From Chloroflexota bacterium (GTDB taxonomy: Bacteria; Chloroflexota; Anaerolineae; VGOG01): DNA of 56,077 bases. The stretch is taken from contig JAUWOY010000015.1 of assembly GCA_030611885.1 (NCBI GenBank), forward strand, positions 1-56,077. Reading direction: 5' to 3'. Every line of letters starts with the position of its first letter. The first letter of the stretch is position 1. The position numbers and the translations under genes were made by a program. Shown one piece after another: positions 7,472 through 16,172 of this stretch. The notes under the pieces were generated by a model. It did not search any database. It had not been told where the DNA came from and worked only from the letters and a program-made list of their open reading frames with translations.

Positions 7472-8767
7472 ATGCGAGACTTTTCACTCCCCCTACGCGC
7501 CTATATCTTGGGCCTTGCTCTGCTAGCTCTGGCTCTCTTTGTCTCAGCGGCTAACCTTGGGGGGTTGAACGCAGTCATCGAGCAGCCTCTCCTGGCTGGC
7601 CTTCTGGTGGCTGCCATCGCTGCCGCCTCCAGCTTCCCGGTGCACATATCCCCCAAGACCAAGGTGTCGGTAGAGACCATAGCCATCTTTGCCACCCTCT
7701 TGCTGTTCCCACCCCCCGCTGCCATAGCCATATCCGCCCTGGGGAAGTTCATCTCCTATCAGGTCTTCCTGCGGAAGAAGTGGCCCAATACCCTGTTCGA
7801 GGTAGCTCAGACCACGCTTTACGCTGGCCTGGGTGGGTTCTTCTATCATAGCCTGGTCTCAGAGCCTCTCACCTCGGTCATCAATTCGCCCCGTGGCCTG
7901 TTGACCCTGGTGGGGGTAGCCCTCATCATGCACGTGGTCAACGCCTTTCTGGTGGCCGGGGTGGTGGCCCTGCAAACCCAGCGCAGCCTCATGCGGGCGT
8001 TGGTGACCTATAACAGTTACGATCTCCCTCAGCAAGCGGCCCTTTACGTTATGGGGCCGCTTGCTGCCCTGGTGGCCCAGATAGGTTTCTGGGCCTTGTG
8101 CCTGATGATCATCCCCGTGGCCCTCGTCTACATCTCCTTCAGGAACAACGCGCTGTTGCGTTTTCAAACCAAGGAGGCCGTCGAGGCCCTGGCTGATACG
8201 ATTGACATGCGTGACCCCTACACCTTCGCCCATTCCCAAAGGGTGGCCAGATATGCCCGCGAGCTGGCCATCAATCTGGGGCTGCCTGAGGACGTGGTGG
8301 ACACCATCGAGTCAGCCGCCCGCGTTCATGACCTGGGCAAAATAGGGGTTGACACCTCTATCCTGAGCAAACCCACTGCACTGAGCGAGGCTGAGTGGGA
8401 GATGATGAGGAAGCATCCAGCGATAGGGGTCAGCATCGTGGGCCGCTTCCCCTTTTTCCGCTCTGGGCAAGAACTTATCCTTCACCATCACGAGCGCTAC
8501 GATGGCCAGGGATACCCGGCGGGGCTAGAGGGCGACTCGATACCTATTGGAGCCAGGGTCATCGCCGTGGCCGACGCTTTCGACGCCATGACCAGCGACC
8601 GCCCATATCGTCGGGCTTTGCCCCTCAGGGCTGTCCTGCGGGAGTTGGAACAGCACAAGGGCACTCAGTGGGATCCCCAGGTAACCGAGGTCTTGACCGG
8701 GATCCTCCGCCAGGAGCTAGAGGGCCAGAGGACCTCGGTTCTGCTGTCTTCGTTGGCAACTGCCTAA
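7472..8767 (+). CDS. Membrane HD-GYP domain protein (putative cyclic-di-GMP phosphodiesterase)
   Basis: The N-terminal half (about residues 1-230) is strongly hydrophobic with around seven predicted helices, resembling a MASE-type sensor. The C-terminal half is an HD-GYP domain with VHDLGKIGV, ILHHHERYDGQGYPAGL and ADAFDAMTSDRPYRRAL, all expected metal-binding residues being present. The HHERYDGQGYP form fits hydrolysis of cyclic di-GMP. The start at 7472 has AAAGGAGG upstream; an open frame reaches 7370 but would overlap the previous gene. It probably links a membrane signal to second-messenger turnover, alongside the GAF gene that follows. Confidence 0.88.
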   Translation: MRDFSLPLRAYILGLALLALALFVSAANLGGLNAVIEQPLLAGLLVAAIAAASSFPVHISPKTKVSVETIAIFATLLLFPPPAAIAISALGKFISYQVFLRKKWPNTLFEVAQTTLYAGLGGFFYHSLVSEPLTSVINSPRGLLTLVGVALIMHVVNAFLVAGVVALQTQRSLMRALVTYNSYDLPQQAALYVMGPLAALVAQIGFWALCLMIIPVALVYISFRNNALLRFQTKEAVEALADTIDMRDPYTFAHSQRVARYARELAINLGLPEDVVDTIESAARVHDLGKIGVDTSILSKPTALSEAEWEMMRKHPAIGVSIVGRFPFFRSGQELILHHHERYDGQGYPAGLEGDSIPIGARVIAVADAFDAMTSDRPYRRALPLRAVLRELEQHKGTQWDPQVTEVLTGILRQELEGQRTSVLLSSLATA

Positions 8768-8802
8768 TGAGATTCGCCCGTTGGCCTAAAAGGGGTCTTT
8801 AG

Positions 8803-9432
8803 ATGCTACATCTAGTGGTGAGTAAAGACCATCAATATCAACACATACCGTGGCTGGCGGCCTATCTCGCCAAAAATAGGACAGTCACGGCCTGCCCACC
8901 AGTTGACAGGGGAGAAGGCGTAAACATCAACCGTCATGCCTTTAGGCAAGACCGGGGATTTCCGTCCCACTTTTCTCCTGCGGGCGAGGAGTTGCTCTCT
9001 TCGTGTTTCGCGGTTATGATCCACTGCCTGGGAGCCCGCCGCTGTTACGTGATGCTGTTGGACAAGGAGCGCTCGGAGTTGGTGGTGGTCAAGGCTAGCT
9101 CTAAAGGTGCTCCTGCTCCGGGTGACAGAATCGCCCTGAGCCAAAGCGTCGCGGGTTGGGTGGTTGAGCACAAACAGCCACTAATCTCAGCCAATCATAA
9201 GAAGGGACTGGGAGCAGCGATGTGGGAAAAGGAATATGCTAACGGCCCCTTTCTCGCTGTCCCCATTTCGGGCGAAGAGGAATTTCACGGGGTGCTGATG
9301 GCTTGTAACAAGCTGAACGGCGGAACTTTCTCGGAGCACGACCTGGTGACGGCCGAGATGCTGGCCAATCACCTGGCCCTATGCATCGAGGGAAGCTTCC
9401 TGTTCCGGGAAGGCGCCGAGAAGCCCAATTAA
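8803..9432 (+). CDS. GAF-domain protein
   Basis: The 209-residue protein carries a GAF fold over roughly residues 60-205, seen in CYVMLLDKERSELVVVKASS, VAGWVVEHKQPLI and the FLAVPISGEEEFHGVLMACNK strand pair. GAF domains bind small ligands or mediate dimerisation. No output domain is attached, so it probably acts through a partner. AAAGGGG lies upstream and it follows the HD-GYP gene by 35 bases, suggesting one signalling operon. Confidence 0.75.
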   Translation: MLHLVVSKDHQYQHIPWLAAYLAKNRTVTACPPVDRGEGVNINRHAFRQDRGFPSHFSPAGEELLSSCFAVMIHCLGARRCYVMLLDKERSELVVVKASSKGAPAPGDRIALSQSVAGWVVEHKQPLISANHKKGLGAAMWEKEYANGPFLAVPISGEEEFHGVLMACNKLNGGTFSEHDLVTAEMLANHLALCIEGSFLFREGAEKPN

Positions 9433-9472
9433 TTCTGCTCCTCTGTAGCATCATTTCATAGTTCACCAGCAA

Positions 9473-9517
9473 AGAACGCGGGGCAACCAGATTCTGGTTG
9501 CCCCGTGTTTGCGTTCT
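9473..9517. terminator. Bidirectional hairpin between convergent genes
   Basis: A 12-bp perfect stem (CGGGGCAACCAG at 9479-9490 with 9494-9505) is extended by AGAACGC/GCGTTCT. It lies between the convergent GAF and sirtuin genes. There is no strong T tract. Confidence 0.6.
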
Positions 9518-9545
9518 GGGAAACTGGGAACCAGTTTACCAACTA

Positions 9546-10310
9546 TCAACCTACCAACCTGCCAACCTGTCCAATGATCTGCGGCAGCACCTCGGCCACG
9601 TCCTCGTGGATGACCACGTCTGCCTGGCTGTCCAAGGGGGTGGGTTGGTAGTTGACGACGATGGCCCTGGCCCCACGCCGCCCGGCCACAAAGGGTATCT
9701 CCGCGGCCGGCACTATCTCCAGTGAGGAGCCCACCACCAGCATCAGGTCGCACCGCTCGGCCTCGCCCCAGGCCTCCAGGAGCACCCACCTGGGCAACTG
9801 CTCGCCGATGAGGACGACGTTCGGCTTCAGCAGGCCGCCACACGAGCAGTAGGGCATTTCGTCTTCTTCGAGGAATCGCTCGATCATATCCAGGATGGGA
9901 ACGACCTTGCGGCACCTGAGGCAGGTGGCCTGCTGCATATTCCCGTGAAGCTCAAGGACGCGCTTCGAGCCCGCCTTCTGGTGGAGGTCGTCAATGTTTT
10001 GGGTGATGACCGCCTTGAGCAAGCCCATCTCCTCCAGTTCCGCTAATGCGTGGTGCGCGGGATTGGGCTCTGCCTTCAGCAATTTCCTGGCCAGAGGCCG
10101 GGCCCACTCGTAAAAGGCCTGGGGTTGCAGGCGAAAGGAGAAGGACGAGGCCACGAGCAGCGGGTTGACCTTCTCCCACAGGCCGGAGCCGGGGCTGCGA
10201 AAATCGGGGACGCCTGAGGGGGTGCTGATCCCCGCGCCGGTCAGGGCGACGATGTACTTAGAGTTGACGATGAGGGCAGCGGCCCTCTCAATTTGCTGTT
10301 GAGTATCCAT
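9546..10310 (-). CDS. cobB: NAD-dependent protein deacetylase, Sir2 family
   Basis: Sirtuins remove acyl groups from lysine with NAD+. The 254-residue protein shows LTGAGISTPSGVPDFRS, TQNIDDLHQKAG, the catalytic His in LELHGN, four zinc cysteines (CLRC and CSCGG), and VVGSSLEIVPA. It is a complete small class U/III bacterial sirtuin. The extreme C-terminus (GQVGRLVG) is encoded in a CCAACCTNCCAACC-type low-complexity run. A MITE-like element lies immediately upstream. Confidence 0.93.
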   Translation of the reverse strand: MDTQQQIERAAALIVNSKYIVALTGAGISTPSGVPDFRSPGSGLWEKVNPLLVASSFSFRLQPQAFYEWARPLARKLLKAEPNPAHHALAELEEMGLLKAVITQNIDDLHQKAGSKRVLELHGNMQQATCLRCRKVVPILDMIERFLEEDEMPYCSCGGLLKPNVVLIGEQLPRWVLLEAWGEAERCDLMLVVGSSLEIVPAAEIPFVAGRRGARAIVVNYQPTPLDSQADVVIHEDVAEVLPQIIGQVGRLVG

Positions 10311-10321
10311 GTGCTTTCACT

Positions 10322-10419
10322 AGAAACCAGGTTTTTTTCCTGGTTAAAGCTGGCTGCATATCAAGCAGTGTAGGATCGCAAACGGAAACTACTTTTTGAA
10401 CTCAAAAAACCTGGTTTCT
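10322..10419. repeat. MITE-like inverted-repeat element, copy 2
   Basis: Begins AGAAACCAGGTTTTTTTCC and ends AAAAAACCTGGTTTCT, 98 bp in all. The ends match the copies at 6058 and 22629, but the interior is divergent. It separates the sirtuin and endonuclease V genes. Confidence 0.75.
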
Positions 10420-10433
10420 CCGGTTCCAGGATT

Positions 10434-11132
10434 TTACAACTCGAAGAGGGTGGGCTGGCTTACCTCTATTTGCAACCTCTCTCCTCCCGCCACGCGATGG
10501 GCGTATCTCGTCGTCTCGGGCAGGCGGTATTTGGTGCAGCAGCCGAGGACGTACTCGATGGCCGTAGGCAGGTCTACCTGGTGGCCGATGGAGACGTAGA
10601 GAGGGTTGACGCCGGTTTTGGTGCGCACCACCGCGCCGATGATCTCGCCGCCATCGTAGAGATGAGCGAAGGAGCCCCTTTCGGAGCCTGGCTCGTGGTG
10701 GCTGCCGCAGAGGCGCGATTTGGCGCAGCCGATGGCGGGCCTATCTACGATCACCCCCAGGTGGGTCGCCAGACCCATGCGGCGAGGATGGGCCAGGCCC
10801 TGAGCGTCGAAAATGAACAGGTCGGGCTCCGTTTTCAACTGCTCCAGAGCGGCCAAGACAGACGGCGCTTCGCGGAAAGCCAGCAGGCCAGGGATGTACG
10901 GGAACTCCGCCGGCAGTTCCGCCAGGCTGTAATCAACGGGAGTTAACCCTGGATAACTGAGCACCACTATCGCGGCCCGAGCCACCTCGCCCTTGATGGA
11001 AACGTCAACCCCGGCCACGGTGTTGGCCTGGCTGAAAGTCCTCTCCGTGGATACCCTGCTCCGCAGCCCCTGCTGTATCTCCTTGGCCTCCGAGGGGGAG
11101 ACATCCCATCGGTGGGGGGAAACGATTTTCAT
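10434..11132 (-). CDS. nfi: Endonuclease V
   Basis: Endonuclease V nicks DNA next to deaminated bases such as hypoxanthine. The 232-residue protein has the catalytic VAGVDVSIKG, FPYIPGLLAFREAP and FDAQGLAHPRRMGLATHLG motifs; the usual DGQG appears as DAQG. The C-terminal VSIGHQVDLPTAIEYVL is also typical. Length fits the family. A cluster of AATCGGAAATCG repeats lies just upstream. Confidence 0.93.
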   Translation of the reverse strand: MKIVSPHRWDVSPSEAKEIQQGLRSRVSTERTFSQANTVAGVDVSIKGEVARAAIVVLSYPGLTPVDYSLAELPAEFPYIPGLLAFREAPSVLAALEQLKTEPDLFIFDAQGLAHPRRMGLATHLGVIVDRPAIGCAKSRLCGSHHEPGSERGSFAHLYDGGEIIGAVVRTKTGVNPLYVSIGHQVDLPTAIEYVLGCCTKYRLPETTRYAHRVAGGERLQIEVSQPTLFEL

Positions 11133-11152
11133 AGCTTCGTCCTTTCAAACCA

Positions 11153-11216
11153 CTCGATTTCCGAATGCCGATTCTCGACTGTAATTCGGAAATCGGAAAT
11201 CGCAAATCGGAAATCG
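11153..11216. repeat. Cluster of CGGAAATCG repeats upstream of nfi
   Basis: CGATTTCCGAA (11153-11163) is inverted relative to TTCGGAAATCG (11185-11195), which is followed by further direct copies of CGGAAATCG. It is low-complexity repeat DNA with no sign of coding. Confidence 0.7.
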
Positions 11217-11260
11217 TTGTATTACTTTAGCACGAAAGTGGATTGTTGGCAAGTGGTTTT

Positions 11261-11289
11261 TTGACAGAGTCCGACTTTTGGTGTAATAT
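11261..11289 (+). promoter_or_regulatory. Consensus promoter of the ArsR-acyltransferase operon
   Basis: TTGACA (11261-11266) and TAATAT (11284-11289) are separated by exactly 17 bp. Transcription would start near 11296, leaving a very short leader before the ATG at 11312. Confidence 0.75.
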
Positions 11290-11311
11290 ATAAACGTTTC
11301 TTTATCAATAG

Positions 11312-11647
11312 ATGAATGGTCAGTTGGATATGCCTGATAATCTGTTGAGCAAATCGAAAGAGCTCACAAAATGCTTCAAAGCTTTGGGTGACATCGCTCG
11401 CCTGCGCATCGTCGCCCGGTTGGCTGCCCATGCTGAGCTGAGCGTTTCGGAACTGGTCGAGGCTCTGGAGGTCAGCCAGCCCCTCATCTCCTGGCATCTG
11501 CGGCGGTTGGAGAAGGTGGGCCTGGTCGAGGTCAGGCGGAAGGGTCGCCAGGCCTATTGTTCGTTGAATCGGGGGAGGCTCCGTAGGTATTTGCAGGAGT
11601 TCGCTGAGGTGCTTGGCGAGACCGGTCAACAGATGGGAAACGGATGA
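11312..11647 (+). CDS. ArsR-family winged-helix regulator
   Basis: The 111-residue protein has the ArsR fold: CFKALGDIARLRIVARL, the helix-turn-helix ELVEALEVSQPLISWHLRRLEKVGLV, and the wing RRKGRQAYCSLN. There is no obvious metal-binding cysteine pair in the DNA-reading helix, so the signal is unknown. No Shine-Dalgarno sequence precedes the ATG, which together with the short leader suggests near-leaderless translation. It heads an operon for phospholipid headgroup synthesis and may regulate it. Confidence 0.85.
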   Translation: MNGQLDMPDNLLSKSKELTKCFKALGDIARLRIVARLAAHAELSVSELVEALEVSQPLISWHLRRLEKVGLVEVRRKGRQAYCSLNRGRLRRYLQEFAEVLGETGQQMGNG

Positions 11648-11654
11648 GCGGAGC

Positions 11655-12545
11655 ATGCGAGATCAGACGAAGCTCGGTTATTACCTCTACCGTCTGTTGG
11701 GCCTGGTCGTGCCCCTCATACCGCCAGGCTTGGCTTATCCCCTGGCAACCAGATTGGGTGACCTCTTCTACCGCCTGGACAAGGCCATGCGAGCCAACAT
11801 CTACGACAATGTAACCCACATTCTAGAAGGCAGCCAAAAGGCGGCAGGCGATAGTGAGGCTATAGTACGAGGCGTGTTTCGCAGCATGGCCCAGAACTAC
11901 TACGATCTCTTTCGGGTGCCGACTCTCAGCCCGGCTGAAATCGCCCGTTTGGTGAAAGTGGAAGGCTGGGAGCACGTCGAGAGGGCTTTGTCCAGGGGCA
12001 AGGGTTTGATCGTTATCACAGCCCACTTTGGCAATACAGACATCGTGGCTCAAGTGCTGGCCCTGCGGGAGATCCCAGTCGTTGTCCCCGCTGAGCACCT
12101 CGAGCCAGAGGTACTGTTTCAGTACGTCTGCAGCCTGCGGGCCAGCAAGGGCCTTCGACTGATTCCCGTTGATGGCCCGCTCTTGGAGCTCTTCCGGGCG
12201 CTGCGGCGCAATGAGGTGGTGGGCCTGGCCGCCGACAGGGACATCACCGAGAGCGGCATCGTGGTGGACTTTTTTGGCGCGCCCGCCCGCCTGCCCGATG
12301 GCTATGCTCAGCTCTCCTTACGCACCGGCGCGCCGATCATCGCGGGATTCGGCCAGCGGCTGCCCGATAACACCTTTGTCGCCCACTTTGAGCCATCCCT
12401 GGAGTTGGAGGCCACCGGCGACCGAGACCACGACGTTAGAGCTGGCGTGGAGAAGGTAGTGGCCATTATGGAGCGCTACATTGGGGAGCATCCCGACCAA
12501 TGGGTGATGTCGGTACCCTTATGGCGAACGACGGATAACTTATGA
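11655..12545 (+). CDS. LpxL/HtrB-family lysophospholipid acyltransferase (PatA-like)
   Basis: The 296-residue protein belongs to the LpxL/HtrB acyltransferase family, with the HX4D-like box ITAHFGNTDIVAQ, the VPAEHLEPE segment and GLAADRDITESGIVVDFFGAPARLPDG. Relatives acylate lipid A or, in mycobacteria (PatA), phosphatidylinositol mannoside. The next two genes are a PimA-like glycosyltransferase and a phosphatidyltransferase and no lipid A genes are visible, so the PatA role is favoured. The start at 11655 lies eight bases after the regulator stop. The 3' end overlaps the next gene by four bases (ATGA). Confidence 0.88.
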   Translation: MRDQTKLGYYLYRLLGLVVPLIPPGLAYPLATRLGDLFYRLDKAMRANIYDNVTHILEGSQKAAGDSEAIVRGVFRSMAQNYYDLFRVPTLSPAEIARLVKVEGWEHVERALSRGKGLIVITAHFGNTDIVAQVLALREIPVVVPAEHLEPEVLFQYVCSLRASKGLRLIPVDGPLLELFRALRRNEVVGLAADRDITESGIVVDFFGAPARLPDGYAQLSLRTGAPIIAGFGQRLPDNTFVAHFEPSLELEATGDRDHDVRAGVEKVVAIMERYIGEHPDQWVMSVPLWRTTDNL

Positions 12546-13687
12546 AGATAGCTCTAGTCTCGCCCTATGACTATCCCTACCCCGGAGGGGTGGTCAAACA
12601 CATCTTCTATCTGGACAGAGAATTTCGGCGACTGGGCCACGATGTCCGCATCATTGCTGCCTGCTCTGAGGACGTGGGGGACGTGCCTCCGCAAGTGATC
12701 AAGGTCTCTGGCTCCATCGTTCACATTCCCGCCGCTGGTTCCGTGGCCCGCATTACCCTCTCGCCGCTTGTCTATCGGCGGGTGAAGAAGATACTGAAAC
12801 GGGAGCAGTTTGACGTCATCCACCTCCACGAGCCTATGACACCGGCTTTGCCGCTGGCTGTTCTGCGACACACCCCCTTGTCTCCACAGTCCGTGGTGGT
12901 GGGCACATTTCATGCCTACCGTGAATCCAACCACCCAGGCTACGAATACGCCAAACCCATCTTCGAGCGCTTCTTCAGCCGTCTCGATGGCCGGATCGCC
13001 GTCTCTGAAGCGGTTCGGGATTATCTGGTGGGCTATTTTCCAGGTGATTACCGCATTATCCCCAATGGCATTGACCTGGAGCGCTTCGGTGACCCGGCTT
13101 TGCGCCCGCTAGAGCAGTTTGATGACGGCAAGTTAAACATCCTTTTCGTCGGACGTCTGGAGAAGCGCAAAGGGTTCAAGTACCTTCTCCGAGCCTTTGC
13201 CCAGGTCAAGCAAGCTGTTCCCGAAGCCCGACTCATGGTGGTGGGAGCTTACGATAAGGAGGACAAGGAGCCATTTGTGTTCTATGCCCGCGAAAATCGC
13301 CTGCGCGATGTCAGATTCATCGGTCAGGTGTCAGAAGATGACCTGCCGCGCTATTATCGAACCTGCCACGTCTTCTGCGCGCCCTCCACCGGCTTCGAGA
13401 GCTTCGGGATTATCTTGCTAGAAGCAATGGCAGCAGGAAAGCCTATCGTGGCCTCCAACATTGATGGCTATCGCGGTGTCCTGGAGGATGGTGGGGAGGG
13501 CCTTCTGGTCCAGCCGGAAGATGAGCGGCGTCTGGCCGAGGCCTTAATTCATCTGCTCAAAGATCCGGCCCTGCGCGAGAAAATGGGCCGCCAGGGGCAA
13601 GCCACGGCCACCGATTACGCTTGGCATAAAGTGGCCCAGCAGATCTTGGATTATTATCGAGAGCTATTGGAGAGGAAAAGACATTGA
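12542..13687 (+). CDS. GT4-family glycosyltransferase, PimA-like
   Basis: The 381-residue GT-B enzyme has SPYDYPYPGGVVKHIFYL at the N-terminus, FDVIHLHEPMTP, VSEAVRDYL, IPNGIDLERF, and the nucleotide-sugar motif STGFESFGIILLEAMAAGKPIVAS. These match phosphatidyl-myo-inositol mannosyltransferases and related GT4 enzymes. Position between an acyltransferase and a CDP-alcohol phosphatidyltransferase, overlapping both by four bases or fewer, supports a lipid acceptor such as phosphatidylinositol. Sugar donor and acceptor are inferred. Confidence 0.85.
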   Translation: MKIALVSPYDYPYPGGVVKHIFYLDREFRRLGHDVRIIAACSEDVGDVPPQVIKVSGSIVHIPAAGSVARITLSPLVYRRVKKILKREQFDVIHLHEPMTPALPLAVLRHTPLSPQSVVVGTFHAYRESNHPGYEYAKPIFERFFSRLDGRIAVSEAVRDYLVGYFPGDYRIIPNGIDLERFGDPALRPLEQFDDGKLNILFVGRLEKRKGFKYLLRAFAQVKQAVPEARLMVVGAYDKEDKEPFVFYARENRLRDVRFIGQVSEDDLPRYYRTCHVFCAPSTGFESFGIILLEAMAAGKPIVASNIDGYRGVLEDGGEGLLVQPEDERRLAEALIHLLKDPALREKMGRQGQATATDYAWHKVAQQILDYYRELLERKRH

Positions 13688-14352
13688 GAAGCAAAGAAGA
13701 GTGGTTAGAGTTTATCAGAAGCCGAATACGAGGGTTGGATGAGGCGAAGAGTGGCCAGACATTGACCCTGACCGATCTGCTCAGGAAGCGGTTTGGGGGC
13801 ATCCTGGAGCCCATCGCCCGTCTCGTCGGCAGGACGGGCGTATCCCCCAACGTGGTGACGTTGACGGGCGTTGTTCTCAACCTGGGGATCGCTTGGATCC
13901 TGTCCCAGGGCTACATGAGAATTGGCGGCCTCTTGCTCCCCCTGGTGTCGCTGTTTGATGCCTTGGATGGGACCTTGGCCCGACTGACAGGTAAGAGGAG
14001 CCGCTTCGGAGCTTTCCTGGATTCGACCATGGATCGCTTCTCGGAGGCGATCGTCTACCTGGGGCTTCTCGTCTTCTATACCCGATCCGGCGCTGGGCGG
14101 GAGATCCTTCTCATTAATATCACCATAGTTGGCTCTCTGATGGTCAGCTACGCCAGGGCCCGCGCCGAGGGGCTGGGCCTCGATTGCAAGGTTGGGCTCC
14201 TCACCCGCTTGGAGAGGGTCATCGTTTTGACTGTCGCCTTAATCCTGGATCAGGTGCCCACAGCTTTGTGGGTACTGGCCATCCTGACCAACTTTACCGC
14301 ATTTCAACGGATGTACCACGTTTGGAAGGCCACTCATGGAGATGATGAGTAG
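13684..14352 (+). CDS. CDP-alcohol phosphatidyltransferase (PgsA/PI synthase-like)
   Basis: The enzyme transfers a phosphatidyl group from CDP-diacylglycerol to an alcohol. The family signature D-X2-DG-X2-AR-X8-G-X3-D-X3-D is complete: LFDALDGTLARL then SRFGAFLDSTMDRF. Several transmembrane helices follow. The start is a TTG that overlaps the previous stop (TTGA), with GAGAGGAAAAG upstream. The substrate could be inositol phosphate, given the PimA-like and PatA-like genes upstream, or glycerol phosphate. The 222-residue length fits either. Confidence 0.88.
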   Translation: MRSKEEWLEFIRSRIRGLDEAKSGQTLTLTDLLRKRFGGILEPIARLVGRTGVSPNVVTLTGVVLNLGIAWILSQGYMRIGGLLLPLVSLFDALDGTLARLTGKRSRFGAFLDSTMDRFSEAIVYLGLLVFYTRSGAGREILLINITIVGSLMVSYARARAEGLGLDCKVGLLTRLERVIVLTVALILDQVPTALWVLAILTNFTAFQRMYHVWKATHGDDE

Positions 14353-14367
14353 CAGAGGAGCAAATTC

Positions 14368-15144
14368 ATGGCCAGATTGATCATTCTTGGTTCGGGAGCA
14401 GCGTTGGCGGATGCTTCCCGTGACAACACCTACATGGTTCTCCAGGGGCGGGAGAGCTCGATCCTGATTGATTGTGGGGGCAGCCCGTTGCACAAGCTCC
14501 AGGCGCTCGGCGTTGACCTCAATAGCCTCGATTCCCTCATCGTCACCCACCACCACCCCGATCACATCTACGGTGTGCCCGTCCTCTTGCTGGGCCTGTG
14601 GCTCTATGGCCGCCAGGAGCCGTTTCACATCTTCGCCCCCCAGAGGAGCGTGGCTGCCATTACCTCGATCATGGATGCGCTGGAATGGCAGGACTGGCCC
14701 GGCAGGATGCCCGTTGCCTTCCACGAGGTGGAGATGAGGGTGGGGCACAGGGTCATCGAGTCACCCGAGTTTGAGATCACCACTGCGCCAGTGGAGCACC
14801 ATGTTCCCACCATTGCTGTGAAGGTGATGTCCAGGGAGAGCAGCAAGACCGTCGTCTACTCCAGCGACACTGAACCCTGTGGAGCGTTGGCCAGGCTGGC
14901 CCAGGGAGCGGACATCCTCATTCACGAGAGCACCGGCGACTATGCGGGACATTCGACTTCTGCTCAGGCGGGAGCGATGGCCAGGCGGTGCGGGGCGGGC
15001 AAGCTGGTGCTCATCCACTTCACCGCGCTGGATAGTGAGCTTGAGGGTTTGCGGCGGGCAGCCGAGGCCGAGTTCGACGGCCCTGTGGAGTTGGCCGAGG
15101 ACTTTGCCGTTTATCCCCTTCAGCGCCCTTCTTCTGGCGCATGA
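14368..15144 (+). CDS. Metallo-beta-lactamase-fold hydrolase, RNase Z-like
   Basis: The 258-residue protein has the MBL metal motif THHHPDHIYGVPVLL, a downstream histidine (APVEHHVPT), VVYSSDTEPCGALARL and the terminal VLIHFTALDSE. This is the arrangement of RNase Z/ElaC and arylsulfatase-like MBL proteins. It lacks the exosite arm I would expect of a bona fide tRNase Z, so the substrate is open. It follows the phosphatidyltransferase by 15 bases and may belong to the same transcript. Confidence 0.85.
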   Translation: MARLIILGSGAALADASRDNTYMVLQGRESSILIDCGGSPLHKLQALGVDLNSLDSLIVTHHHPDHIYGVPVLLLGLWLYGRQEPFHIFAPQRSVAAITSIMDALEWQDWPGRMPVAFHEVEMRVGHRVIESPEFEITTAPVEHHVPTIAVKVMSRESSKTVVYSSDTEPCGALARLAQGADILIHESTGDYAGHSTSAQAGAMARRCGAGKLVLIHFTALDSELEGLRRAAEAEFDGPVELAEDFAVYPLQRPSSGA

Positions 15145-15245
15145 ATTGCGACACTTTTATCTCGTTTGGAAAACTGTCTAGTTTTGACGTTTTCTGTGGT
15201 CACTGGCGATAGTCTCCTATATCCAGGTAAGGTGTAAGTGATTGA

Positions 15246-15290
15246 AATGGGGCTACTCCCCAAACCTCAGGGAGCAGCCCCATTTACTTT
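15246..15290 (+). terminator. Terminator hairpin after the MBL gene
   Basis: AATGGGGCTACTCCC pairs with GGGAGCAGCCCCATT (15246-15284) around a 9-nt loop and is followed by TACTTTC. It ends the 11.3-15.1 kb operon and faces the tRNA gene. Confidence 0.7.
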
Positions 15291-15344
15291 CGGTGTAAGT
15301 TGCCTCTAGCCTTTCTGGACAAAAACTGGTATAATTACAGTAGG

Positions 15345-15430
15345 TGCCGAAGGTGGGATTTGAACCCACATGAGGTTGAAGCCTCAACGGTTTTTGAGAC
15401 CGTCGCGTCTGCCTGTTCCGCCACTTCGGC
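15345..15430 (-). tRNA. tRNA-Leu (anticodon CAA)
   Basis: Read on the minus strand, the acceptor arm GCCGAAG pairs with CTTCGGC followed by A. The D arm and a Leu-type variable arm are present. The anticodon stem ACGGT/ACCGT encloses the loop CTCAAAA, giving anticodon CAA. The T arm carries GTGGGTTCAAATCCCAC. The 86-nt size fits class II tRNAs. The 3' CCA is not encoded. Confidence 0.96.
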
Positions 15431-15509
15431 CCAATGTCTCTCACTACTGATGTAAAGTATAAACCAATAAACGAATTTAGTCAAGTCAAGTGCGTTAGGC
15501 GTACAGCAG

Positions 15510-16103
15510 ATGGATGAAAAGGCCCTCATTGACGCCGCACGCCAGGGCGATGTCGGCTCCTTCAATCAATTGGTACTGAGCTATCAAAGCATGGTCTACA
15601 ACTTTGCCTATCGTATCCTGGGTGACCGCCACGCTGCGGCCGATGCAACTCAGGATGCCTTCATTTCCGCCTTCAAGGCTATAGGCAAGTTCAGGGGGGG
15701 GTCTTTCAAAGCCTGGTTGCTGCGCATCGTCACCAACGCCTGCTACGATCAACTGCGCCGCAAGCAGCGGCAGCCAACTGCGTCCCTCGATGCCCTCCTG
15801 GTGCTCGATCCATCCCCTGTTCAGTCCCTCACTGATTTTGAGGAATCACCTGAGGAGTACACCGTGCGCCAGGAGTTGAGCAGGGTCATCCAGATTGGCA
15901 TCGGGAGCCTGCCGCCAGAGCAGCGCGTTACCCTGGTACTTGCCGATGTCCAAGGGTTTAGCTACCAAGAAATCGCCGGGGTAACCGGAGTCACTTTGGG
16001 CACGGTCAAATCACGTCTGAGCCGTGCCCGGAACAAATTGCGGGATTTTCTTCTAGGACAGAGGGAACTTTTGCCCTCTCGATACCGTCTTAAGAACGAG
16101 TGA
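15510..16103 (+). CDS. ECF-family RNA polymerase sigma factor
   Basis: The 197-residue protein has sigma region 2 (MVYNFAYRILGDRHAAADATQDAF) and region 4 (LPPEQRVTLVLADVQGFSYQEIAGVTGVTLGTVKSRLSRARNKL), the RpoE-like layout. It redirects RNA polymerase to stress or envelope promoters. An anti-sigma factor follows 69 bases downstream. No clear Shine-Dalgarno precedes the ATG. Confidence 0.93.
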   Translation: MDEKALIDAARQGDVGSFNQLVLSYQSMVYNFAYRILGDRHAAADATQDAFISAFKAIGKFRGGSFKAWLLRIVTNACYDQLRRKQRQPTASLDALLVLDPSPVQSLTDFEESPEEYTVRQELSRVIQIGIGSLPPEQRVTLVLADVQGFSYQEIAGVTGVTLGTVKSRLSRARNKLRDFLLGQRELLPSRYRLKNE

Positions 16104-16172
16104 GTATCTGGCTGGTCTGGAATTCTGATATCGGGGTAGAAGGCCAATCGTATATTGAAGTGGAGCAAGTGA

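Noticed and set aside
11655..12545. Lipid A acyltransferase implying an LPS outer membrane
   Set aside because: The family alone would allow it, but no other lipid A genes are visible, and the PimA-like and phosphatidyltransferase neighbours fit a phosphatidylinositol lipid better.
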